Source of the DNA: Fibrella arboris
Lineage (GTDB): Bacteria > Bacteroidota > Bacteroidia > Cytophagales > Spirosomataceae
Direction: 5' to 3'
Assembly: GCF_041321095.1 (NCBI RefSeq)
Contig: NZ_JBGGWE010000011.1
Coordinates: 1 to 64,000 of the forward strand
DNA: 64,000 bases
A model generated the notes under the pieces. It was given only the letters and a program-made list of their open reading frames with translations, made no database searches and was not told the origin of the DNA. Shown here in pieces: positions 41,443 to 48,856 of this stretch. The position numbers were made by a program, and so were the translations under genes. Every line of letters begins with the position of its first letter. Position 1 is the first letter of the stretch.

Positions 41443-43917
41443 TTGACCACTAAACCCCACATCCCAAACGAACGACTTGATCTGGCGCATAATTATGTGC
41501 TGCACACCAGCCAGAATGTGTTTTTGACCGGGAAAGCGGGCACGGGTAAAACCACGTTTCTGCACCAGATCAAGCAGCTGTCGGCCAAGCGCCTCGTTGT
41601 TGTAGCACCAACGGGTGTAGCGGCCATCAACGCGGGAGGCGTTACTATTCACTCGCTCTTTCAGCTCCCGTTCGGCCCTATTGTTCCCGGCGACCAGGGG
41701 CAGCTCAACCGGAAATTCAACAGCGAAAAAATCAAGCTGCTCCGCACGCTCGATCTGCTGGTGATCGATGAAATCAGTATGGTACGCGCCGATGTGCTCG
41801 ACGGCATCGATGCGGTACTGCGGCGGTACCGGGGGGGCGACCGGCCGTTTGGCGGCGTGCAGTTACTCCTGATCGGTGACATGCAGCAGCTTCCCCCCGT
41901 CATCCGCGATGAAGAATGGGCGTTGCTGCAACCCTATTACCAGACCGGTTATTTTTTCAGCAGCCAGGCGTTGCAGGAGACCGAGTACGTATCCATCGAA
42001 CTCACGCATATCTACCGGCAATCCGATCAGCGATTCATTGAGTTGCTGAATGGCATTCGCGAGAAAACAATTACCGCCGGGGGCCTGGCCGATCTGAATC
42101 AACGGTATATTCCCGACTTCACGCCCGACGATGAAGCGGGGTACATTACCCTCTCGACGCATAACAACATGGCCCAGCAGATCAACAACCGGAAACTGGC
42201 CGAACTATCGTCGCCGCTCCGGTCCTACACGGCTACCATCCTCAACGATTTTCCCGAACACATGTACCCCACCGAGTACAAACTCGACCTGAAAGTGGGG
42301 GCGCAGGTAATGTTCATCAAAAATGACGCCTCGCGCGACAAGCTGTTCTACAACGGTAAAATTGGCCGGATCATCGCGTTTGAAGACGATTATATCGAAG
42401 TGAAATGCCCCGGCGAAGTGATGAGCATTGTAACCGGCCCGGTTGAATGGCAGAACATCCGCTATACGCTCGACCCAACCACCAAAGCGATCAAGAGCGA
42501 CATCATCGGCTCGTTCATGCAGTTCCCGTTGCGGCTGGCCTGGGCTATCACCGTTCACAAAAGCCAGGGACTAACCTTTGAACGCGCCATTATCGACGCG
42601 GGGAAGGCTTTTGCGCATGGGCAGGTATACGTGGCCCTGAGCCGGTGCAAGACGCTGGAAGGGCTGGTGCTGCAAACGCCTATTCCGGCCAGTAGCATCA
42701 AGACTGAATACAACCTGGAGCGTTTCCATGCCGATGTGCAGGAACGTACCCCCACCGAGCAACACCTTCAAAGCGCCAAACGGGTAAATCAGGAACAACG
42801 ACTGTATGATCTGTTCTCATTCGAGCAGGCAGCTTACTGGCTGGGACGTACCCGGAAAGTCGTGGGCGATTCGGCCCGCAGCCTGCCAATGAACCTGATG
42901 CCCGAGCTAACTGAGCTGGCCGCGATCCTGACCGACAAAGCCCGCTTGATGGCCCATCGCTTTCAGAAACAGTTGCCCGAGTACTTCGCGCAGGAACCGC
43001 TGCCCGAGGCCAACGAGGCCCTTCAGGTACGTATCCGCAATGCCAGTGTGTATTTCCATAACCTGCTTACCGACGAGCTATTACCCAAGCTGCGCGCGCT
43101 CCCCACCGAATCGGATAACAAACAGGTACGAACGGCACTGCTTGACTACCTCGACGAAACCGAAAAAGCGCTGGTTGTCAACCTGGCCACCTTCGCCAAA
43201 TGCCGCACCGGCTTCGATGCCCTGCTCTATGGTGAAGCCCGCAACCGTGCCGAACTCGACTTTGTAGCCGCCCGGAAACAGGCCACGGCACCAGCGATTG
43301 GCACCCGTCAGCGGGGAGCTACCGGCCGTCGGGACGATTCGAAGCCAAGCGCGTTGTATTTCGAACTGATGAAATGGCGTAACAATATGGCGTCAGAACA
43401 TAACGCCACGGCCTATCAGATCATGGCCCAGCAAACCCTGATGGAAATAGAGCGTGTTCGGCCCGAAACCATGGAGCAACTCGCTAAGATCAAAGGGGTA
43501 GGCAAGGCAAAAGCCAAGCGTATTGGCGATGAATTGCTCAGCATTATCCGCAACAATCCAGATTATGGCAGTGCGGGCTATAGTCGTAGTGCAACGTACC
43601 CGGCTCAGCAACGTACCCAGCCCAACGTACCCAGCGCAGCCGCTCATGAGGCTACACGCACCTTGTTTCTAGGCGGAAAATCCATCTCCGACATTGCTAC
43701 GGCACGGGGTCTATCGCCGCAAACGGTAGAGAATCACCTGGCTGTTTGCATCCGGGAGGGGTCGTTGCCTGTCGAGGTAGTTGTCTCTGTCGACAAATTG
43801 TCGCTGATCTACAGCACCTTCGGCACCGAGCGCCCACTCAGCTTAACCGAGGCCGTGAAGACGCTGGATGGCAAAGTCACCCAACGCGAGTTGCGCCTGG
43901 CTTACGCGGCCGGTTAA
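41443..43917 (+). CDS. Pif1-like helicase with HRDC and C-terminal HTH domains
   Basis: 824 residues from TTG 41443. The Walker A motif FLTGKAGTGKTTFLHQIK, TGVAAINAGGVTIHSLF, LVIDEISMVRADVLDGID (Walker B) and IGDMQQLPPV are Pif1/RecD-like motifs. AWAITVHKSQGLTFERAIID and YVALSRCKTLEGL close the SF1B helicase (about residues 10-420). An HRDC domain is near 625-700 (AYQIMAQQTLMEIERVRPETMEQLAKIKGVGKAKAKRIGDELL). A winged-HTH tail (about 720-824) has SISDIATARGLSPQTVENHLAVCIREG. A family of this layout is widespread in Bacteroidota. The role (replication fork or G-quadruplex processing) is inferred from the family. Confidence 0.9.
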   Translation: MTTKPHIPNERLDLAHNYVLHTSQNVFLTGKAGTGKTTFLHQIKQLSAKRLVVVAPTGVAAINAGGVTIHSLFQLPFGPIVPGDQGQLNRKFNSEKIKLLRTLDLLVIDEISMVRADVLDGIDAVLRRYRGGDRPFGGVQLLLIGDMQQLPPVIRDEEWALLQPYYQTGYFFSSQALQETEYVSIELTHIYRQSDQRFIELLNGIREKTITAGGLADLNQRYIPDFTPDDEAGYITLSTHNNMAQQINNRKLAELSSPLRSYTATILNDFPEHMYPTEYKLDLKVGAQVMFIKNDASRDKLFYNGKIGRIIAFEDDYIEVKCPGEVMSIVTGPVEWQNIRYTLDPTTKAIKSDIIGSFMQFPLRLAWAITVHKSQGLTFERAIIDAGKAFAHGQVYVALSRCKTLEGLVLQTPIPASSIKTEYNLERFHADVQERTPTEQHLQSAKRVNQEQRLYDLFSFEQAAYWLGRTRKVVGDSARSLPMNLMPELTELAAILTDKARLMAHRFQKQLPEYFAQEPLPEANEALQVRIRNASVYFHNLLTDELLPKLRALPTESDNKQVRTALLDYLDETEKALVVNLATFAKCRTGFDALLYGEARNRAELDFVAARKQATAPAIGTRQRGATGRRDDSKPSALYFELMKWRNNMASEHNATAYQIMAQQTLMEIERVRPETMEQLAKIKGVGKAKAKRIGDELLSIIRNNPDYGSAGYSRSATYPAQQRTQPNVPSAAAHEATRTLFLGGKSISDIATARGLSPQTVENHLAVCIREGSLPVEVVVSVDKLSLIYSTFGTERPLSLTEAVKTLDGKVTQRELRLAYAAG

Positions 43918-44001
43918 GACGTTTCCGCAAACTCGTATTTATACGTTGATCTGCTATTGAAAAGGCTTTTCCGTTATGTTTATAGTAAATCTATAAGCCA
44001 A

Positions 44002-44412
44002 ATGGGAAAACCTGCTGCCCGCGTAGGTGATCTACATACCTGCCCTATTCCGACCCACGTAGGTGGTCCGGTAGCCCCACCCGGCCATCCGACGGTATGG
44101 ATTGGTGGCCTACCCGCCGCTACAGTCACCACCCTATGCACCTGCATAGGCCCACCCGATATGATCATTCAGGGGTCAGCTTCAGTCTTCATCAACAGCC
44201 TGCCTGCCGCCCGTATGGGCGACGCAACGATGCATGGTGGGCTGATCACGATGGGCTGTTTCTCGGTGTTCATCGGCGATGCTGGTGCTGGAAGTGGCTT
44301 ATCCATCGACTGGCCAGATCTGCTATCACCGGCTGAGTTAAAAGCGATCCGTCAAACTATAGCCCTGAAGCTGGCAGCCAGTAGCGGGGCCATATTCTGC
44401 GAAACCTGCTAG
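44002..44412 (+). CDS. PAAR-domain spike-tip protein
   Basis: 136 residues from ATG 44002 (MGKPAARVGDLHTCP); the frame is open to 43957, but the first 15 residues are unlike PAAR. PAAR proteins cap the VgrG/Hcp spike of type VI secretion or similar contractile systems and carry effectors. The pattern is clear: an N-terminal ARVGD then H-x-C, repeated Pro/Gly loops (PTHVGGPVAPPGHP, GLPAATVTTLCTCIGPPD, SLPAARMGDATMHGG) and the late GCFSVFIGDAG, with metal-ligand His and Cys residues. The C-terminal 30 residues (LLSPAELKAIRQTIALKL) are an extra helical tail. A weak -7 box (TATGTTTA, 43975-43982) lies upstream. Confidence 0.88.
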   Translation: MGKPAARVGDLHTCPIPTHVGGPVAPPGHPTVWIGGLPAATVTTLCTCIGPPDMIIQGSASVFINSLPAARMGDATMHGGLITMGCFSVFIGDAGAGSGLSIDWPDLLSPAELKAIRQTIALKLAASSGAIFCETC

Positions 44413-44416
44413 CCAG

Positions 44417-44776
44417 ATGCTGACGATCCACGCGCACCAGCTTCAACGCCTCGACGCCCATTTTGAGGCTGAACTGATCAGCCAGATCCGAGACCATATT
44501 CACGATCAGTTTCCCGACGAATATGCGCAGCTAATCGCACCAGACAGGCAAAACAGCGTGATCCGACAAGCTATAAAAGCCGGGCACTATTACAGCCTGA
44601 CAACCGACGCCAACCTGACCATTTTCACTGATTTTCGGTTGATTTTTGGGCCTACCTTTCCGCTGGATGACCCCTGGGCGCTGACGATTCTAGCCAATGA
44701 TGACCTCAGCGAAGACGCCAAAACTGAACAGCTGATTGCCTGCCTCGACTCATTTATTGCGGAAGACAACCAGTAG
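44417..44776 (+). CDS. Small PAAR-associated protein of unknown function
   Basis: 119 residues, no signal peptide, mostly helical. It begins MLTIHAHQLQRLDAHFEAEL and ends ACLDSFIAEDNQ. Similar small proteins, with the pattern 'LxxL...F...FP' and a later FGPTF..DDPWAL, often follow PAAR or VgrG genes; I know no function. It starts 5 bp after the PAAR stop and ends 10 bp before the effector gene, so it is certainly in the same operon. It could be an adaptor for loading the effector. Confidence 0.72.
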   Translation: MLTIHAHQLQRLDAHFEAELISQIRDHIHDQFPDEYAQLIAPDRQNSVIRQAIKAGHYYSLTTDANLTIFTDFRLIFGPTFPLDDPWALTILANDDLSEDAKTEQLIACLDSFIAEDNQ

Positions 44777-44785
44777 CCATGCACG

Positions 44786-45868
44786 ATGAACACACAGAAA
44801 CCTCCATCTGGCACCAAACCGGCTCCCGGCAAGGCAGCGCAATTAAAAGCCGCGGCACAGAGCGTCCAGAAAACGGGCAAAGTGAGCAAGAGTACGCAGC
44901 CCTGTGCCAGCGCAACGCCACCCAAAGACTGGGCCTGTGTTAGCTATCATAAGCTGAAAGGACCCAAATACAATAACAAGAAGAACCAGCAGCCCATGAA
45001 AGATTATGGTCGTTGGCACGCCATGATCGATAGCGGCAAAATTACCGAGACAGACGCCAAACTGATGATGATCATGTCGCCCAATGAAGGCGATTTCAAT
45101 TCGGTACAGGCATTCGACAACCAGGCGATCACGGCGGGGGCGATGCAAAAAACCATCGACAGTAGCGGCAAAGGCGAATTAACCACGCAATTGAAAGACT
45201 TCAAGGCTGCCAATCCAGACAAGTACAAATCACTGTTTCAGGATAAAGGCTGGGATGTGGAAGAGGTGGATGTACAGAAAACACAGGGGAAAGGAAAGCG
45301 AAAGCGGACAATCACCGTCAAAGAGACACGGGCCAAATACACCTATACCGACAAAGATGGCAAGACCGTTACCATAGCGGGCGATGAGCTGTATGCCTTT
45401 ATAAAATCGTATTGCGACCCGGCCACGAGTAAAGAAAAAAAGGCTGAGGTAGAGAAAGCCCTCGATTCAATGCGGCAGGGTGTCGAAGACGACGCTTTTA
45501 AGGATCAGCAGGTGATTGATTTCAAAAAACGAATCGATGAGGCCACATCGCAGAAGCCGGTGGGCTACGATCATCCAATCTCCGACTATGCCACGTCGGC
45601 CAAAAGCAGGGCGGCTGTGCTGGACCAAAGTGTCAATCGGCCAGCCTACGTTGACGATGATTATGGAAAGGCCCTGGATGATTTCTACAAAAACAACCCC
45701 AAGGTATCGAAAGACCCAGCCACCTGGGGCGACCAGCGGAGCAAATACGAAGACGAGATCAACGAATCATACGGCCTGAACAGGCGGGGAACCGACATGG
45801 CTGATCGCTATAAACGCATCAAAAAGGCGGCAGACCCCGTTATTCCGCCCGATATTACGCCTAAATAG
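44786..45868 (+). CDS. Candidate lysozyme-like toxic effector
   Basis: 360 residues, no signal peptide, as expected of a spike-delivered cargo. Residues about 90-123 contain SPNEGDFNSVQAFDN followed by AGAMQKT; this pattern is shared with lysozyme-like effector domains, with Glu101 as the candidate catalytic residue. Residues 1-35 are Lys/Pro/Ala/Ser-rich. There is a central Lys/Arg-rich KGKRKRTITVKE (about 172-185), then a helical C-terminus. The call rests on this motif and the PAAR-DUF4123 context; the real target could be different. The family needs profile searching. It is followed by a secreted protein that could be its immunity factor. Confidence 0.6.
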   Translation: MNTQKPPSGTKPAPGKAAQLKAAAQSVQKTGKVSKSTQPCASATPPKDWACVSYHKLKGPKYNNKKNQQPMKDYGRWHAMIDSGKITETDAKLMMIMSPNEGDFNSVQAFDNQAITAGAMQKTIDSSGKGELTTQLKDFKAANPDKYKSLFQDKGWDVEEVDVQKTQGKGKRKRTITVKETRAKYTYTDKDGKTVTIAGDELYAFIKSYCDPATSKEKKAEVEKALDSMRQGVEDDAFKDQQVIDFKKRIDEATSQKPVGYDHPISDYATSAKSRAAVLDQSVNRPAYVDDDYGKALDDFYKNNPKVSKDPATWGDQRSKYEDEINESYGLNRRGTDMADRYKRIKKAADPVIPPDITPK

Positions 45869-45879
45869 GCCATTCCCCA

Positions 45880-46455
45880 ATGAGACAACAACCGTATAGA
45901 ATCCGCCTATGCTACGCACTCACTTTCTGGCTGATGTTGCTGGCAAGTCAGCAACTGGTGGCTCAGAAACGAACAGTTCCCAAAAAAAATAAGCCTATGC
46001 TGGTCATAACGCACCCAGTTTCAAGGATCAGACTTACGTTCCAGGAGCCCGCATTACTGGAAAAAACGGGCGCCGTAGCGGCCTGGCGAAAGTTGACCAT
46101 CAAGCTCCCCGACGATGAATTCACTGTCGATGCGGGGTCTGCTGATGGGTACATGGTGGACCCCAGCGTAAAAGCAGAACGAAGCTGGTCGCCCGATGGG
46201 AAGTACATAGCCTTATACCGCGCCTATAGCATCGGCAACAAACAGACGATGTCGGGCATCAGCCTTATTTTTCTTAACCTGGAATACGGCGAAGAGGTCG
46301 ATTTTCAAGATAAGAATGGCAATGTGGTCAACAAAGACACCTTCACCGGCTGGTTGGCCAGCAAGCCACACACAATCCGTAGGGGCACAGCCAAAGCAGA
46401 GACCTTTACCGAGGCCTACGCCACTGATGAGTCCGCTAAGTTGATCAGGCACTAA
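45880..46455 (+). CDS. Secreted candidate immunity protein
   Basis: 191 residues. The N-terminus MRQQPYRIRLCYALTFWLMLLASQQLVAQ is a Sec signal peptide with likely cleavage after the VAQ region (about residue 29), so the mature protein is periplasmic, where a peptidoglycan-acting toxin would have to be neutralised. The rest has no known motif; a region WSPDGKYIALYRAY resembles a single beta-propeller blade (WD/Tol-like). It starts 11 bp after the effector stop. Its role as immunity protein is inferred only from order, export signal and size. Confidence 0.55.
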   Translation: MRQQPYRIRLCYALTFWLMLLASQQLVAQKRTVPKKNKPMLVITHPVSRIRLTFQEPALLEKTGAVAAWRKLTIKLPDDEFTVDAGSADGYMVDPSVKAERSWSPDGKYIALYRAYSIGNKQTMSGISLIFLNLEYGEEVDFQDKNGNVVNKDTFTGWLASKPHTIRRGTAKAETFTEAYATDESAKLIRH

Positions 46456-46475
46456 CCAAACCCAGCTTAGTCAGT

Positions 46476-47006
46476 ATGGCTTATTGCTTACTGGATGCCG
46501 CCCGGATGGATGAGGCGATGGAACAGGCAAAGGACCTGGCTGGCGAGAACAACTCCCGCTGTTTGTACGCCGGCAGTGCCGAGCAGACACTCAGCCATGT
46601 GGCACCTTACCTGTTTATGTTACAAAAGCCCGATTTTGTCGATTGGGTCTTTACCGAAGGCTGGGGCCACTCATGGGGCGTGTATCTGATTACGGAAGCA
46701 GCGCCGGAGGCACTCTTCAGCCACCTGAAGCGCTTTCTCTACGTACGGTCGCCCGACGGAACTGCCCTGTATTTCCGTTTCTACGACCCGCGTGCGCTCC
46801 GGTTGTTTCTGCCCACCTGCGATATGGATCAGCTCACCGCTTTTTTCGGGCCGGTACGCTACGTCATCACCGAAGATGAAGACACGGATTATGCCATCAA
46901 CTTTTCCCTTCACCAGGGGCAACTCCAGCAGGAACGCGTATCGCGGGCCGACGTGCAAACGTACCTGAAGCAATACCTGCAGACCCGCTATCCGTCTGCC
47001 TGGTAG
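46476..47006 (+). CDS. DUF4123 adaptor-type protein
   Basis: 176 residues. The pattern MAYCLLDAARMDEAM, EGWGHSWGVYLITEAAPEALFSHLKRFLYVRSPDGTALYFRFYDPRALRLFLPTCD and FFGPV is the DUF4123 family. In proteobacteria these adaptors (Tap/TEC) bind an effector and load it on VgrG or PAAR spikes. It is the last gene of this five-gene series and thus supports a spike-delivered cargo. No VgrG or Hcp gene lies within the window. Confidence 0.85.
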   Translation: MAYCLLDAARMDEAMEQAKDLAGENNSRCLYAGSAEQTLSHVAPYLFMLQKPDFVDWVFTEGWGHSWGVYLITEAAPEALFSHLKRFLYVRSPDGTALYFRFYDPRALRLFLPTCDMDQLTAFFGPVRYVITEDEDTDYAINFSLHQGQLQQERVSRADVQTYLKQYLQTRYPSAW

Positions 47007-47018
47007 CCTGCCATTGCC

Positions 47019-48647
47019 CTAGTTACGCAGAATCACTTTCGAGACAGGCCCATCCTGCGTGGTGAGTGTAAGCAGATACGTACCTGGCCCACGGCTAAAC
47101 TGGTCTGACGCCAACACCCGTTCGAACGTACCTGCAGGCTGGGCCGTCCACTGCGCCTGATACAGTGGGCGGCCCTGCATATCGCTCAGCTGTAAGGATA
47201 CGTGACCAGAAACGGCCAAAGCAAGCGTTACCCGCACATCGCCAACCGATGGATTAGGCCCAAGGAGCAATGCGTTTGATTCGGTAGCCAGTGGTGCAAT
47301 GCCAAAGGGTTCAATCGCTGCATCCATCCAGCTCAACCGTTGGTTAATCCAGGTTTTCAGGTACGCTGTCTCCTGATCATAGCTCGCCCCAACGTACCCA
47401 TTCGGCCAGACATATACCCCAATCACGGGCCACTTTGTGAAATTACGGACCCTGGCCTCGGTCAGCACGCCGCTGGTCGAGTCAATGAAGGCTTCCAGCC
47501 GCTGGGGTGTTAACACCTTCTTGCGCAGCGCTTTATACTTTTCTTTTACTTTCTTGCCAAATGTCAAATCCTGTAGTAGTCGACTCCACCAGAACGGTAT
47601 CTGGTTCGCCTCTTTAGGGCAAACGGTATTGAAGTCGAACACCCAATCCTGGAAACTATTTCCATTACAGTAATCGGCATTTCCGTAGGTCAGGTTGTAG
47701 TCCCAGATTGGGCCCATGACTAGTTTCGGATTTTTCGAGTCGCGGTCTTTGTAGAAGTAAGCACTCAGCCGATACCCGTCAACGTTCTTACAGACCTCGG
47801 TCAGCAGCAGGTAGTCAATAAAGGAATCTTCATCAATAAAGTGACGGAAGCCTTTGTCAGGATCAGTAAAGTCAGGGCCGTTCAACGCATTTTCAAAACT
47901 GGTAACGTACCTGTTGATGTATTGGATCTGTTCGGTAGCCAGGTCTTCAGGCTTGGGCCGGTCAATCTGTATACGAAGTGGTACTCGGTTAGGGCCAGCC
48001 GGGTAGGGTGATGTCCAGCTTATGGATGGGGAACCCTCTGTTTTATCAATCTTCAGGATATAGCCGCCGGTGAGTGCATCACCCGATACGTCCGTCTTTT
48101 TGATACTGGCAATATTGACCCGGTTCTTATCCCGCTTCAGCCGCTCCATGAGAATATAAATACCACGATATTCCCCGTTCAATACCAGTTCACAGTAGCG
48201 AAAGCGCGACGCATAGTAGGGGCTCATCTGGCGGTAAAAAGCATACGTCAGGGTTTCGCGTACCAGCGTCTTATCATTATAAGTGGCGTTGAGCACCCAG
48301 TCGCTTTCTGATGGCATACCCAATAGCGATTTCGTGACCGAGTTTGTACCGGTCGAATCCCGAAGTTCAATACCATACGGTTTCTTCGGAAAGAAAAGCT
48401 GTGAAGTAGCCCCGCGCAACTCAATACCGATCACGCTGCTAAACGACGCCCTGTCTGTCACCGCATTCCGCTTACCCGCTCCGTTATCGACAAGGTACAT
48501 GTCGGCTACGATTTTCGGTTCGTCTACGATAACAGCGCTACGCGTATTGATCAGGATAATCGGTAAATTAGAGTCCGTAAATGTTTGGCCTGCTGCACGC
48601 AGCGAGAGCAGCAATAGACTCAGCAGTATAAATCGTAGGATGTGCAT
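47019..48647 (-). CDS. CotH kinase-family protein with T9SS C-terminal domain
   Basis: 542 residues from ATG 48647, giving a signal peptide MHILRFILLSLLLLSLRAAGQ. The CotH region runs about 30-440: the conserved GIELRGATSQLFFPKKPYGIELRD, DWVLNATYNDKTLVRETLTYAFYRQM, GEYRGIYILMERLKRDKNRV and GPIWDYNLTYGNADY. CotH proteins are secreted kinase-fold proteins. The last 85 residues form a beta domain with LLLGPNPSVGDVRVTLAL, LSDMQGRPLYQA and PGTYLLTLTTQDG ending KVILRN, matching the type IX sorting domain, so it should be exported to the cell surface. The frame is open upstream to 48815, but 48647 fits the signal peptide. Confidence 0.88.
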   Translation of the reverse strand: MHILRFILLSLLLLSLRAAGQTFTDSNLPIILINTRSAVIVDEPKIVADMYLVDNGAGKRNAVTDRASFSSVIGIELRGATSQLFFPKKPYGIELRDSTGTNSVTKSLLGMPSESDWVLNATYNDKTLVRETLTYAFYRQMSPYYASRFRYCELVLNGEYRGIYILMERLKRDKNRVNIASIKKTDVSGDALTGGYILKIDKTEGSPSISWTSPYPAGPNRVPLRIQIDRPKPEDLATEQIQYINRYVTSFENALNGPDFTDPDKGFRHFIDEDSFIDYLLLTEVCKNVDGYRLSAYFYKDRDSKNPKLVMGPIWDYNLTYGNADYCNGNSFQDWVFDFNTVCPKEANQIPFWWSRLLQDLTFGKKVKEKYKALRKKVLTPQRLEAFIDSTSGVLTEARVRNFTKWPVIGVYVWPNGYVGASYDQETAYLKTWINQRLSWMDAAIEPFGIAPLATESNALLLGPNPSVGDVRVTLALAVSGHVSLQLSDMQGRPLYQAQWTAQPAGTFERVLASDQFSRGPGTYLLTLTTQDGPVSKVILRN

Positions 48648-48777
48648 ACAGATGTGGTGCAGAAAAGCCAACATGTTCGTACCGAAAGCGTTTACCACCC
48701 GCATCCTTACTGATGCCATTGGTATGGCGTTTGCTCGCTGAACAAGGTCTTGAAACCGTTGTTTGTTTGTTTGGCTG

Positions 48778-48785
48778 TACATTTG
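48778..48785 (+). promoter_or_regulatory. -7 box for the TPR operon
   Basis: TACATTTG matches TAnnTTTG, with TTTG repeats at about 48760-48770 upstream. The start point near 48792 gives a leader of about 65 bases to ATG 48857 and argues against the longer frame from 48713. Confidence 0.6.
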
Positions 48786-48856
48786 TTTACCTTGCTTGTA
48801 GCTTGTTTTCGGCAATACCAGACTGGACCGGGGCGTTGATAGTGTATTTACTCGTT

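Noticed and set aside
41166..41462. 98-residue minus-strand frame in the gap before the helicase
   Set aside because: No domain, no promoter and no codon bias; it also overlaps the start of the helicase gene.
43957..47006. Complete type VI secretion system
   Set aside because: Only PAAR, cargo and adaptor genes are present; no Hcp, VgrG, sheath, baseplate or ClpV homologue is in the window.
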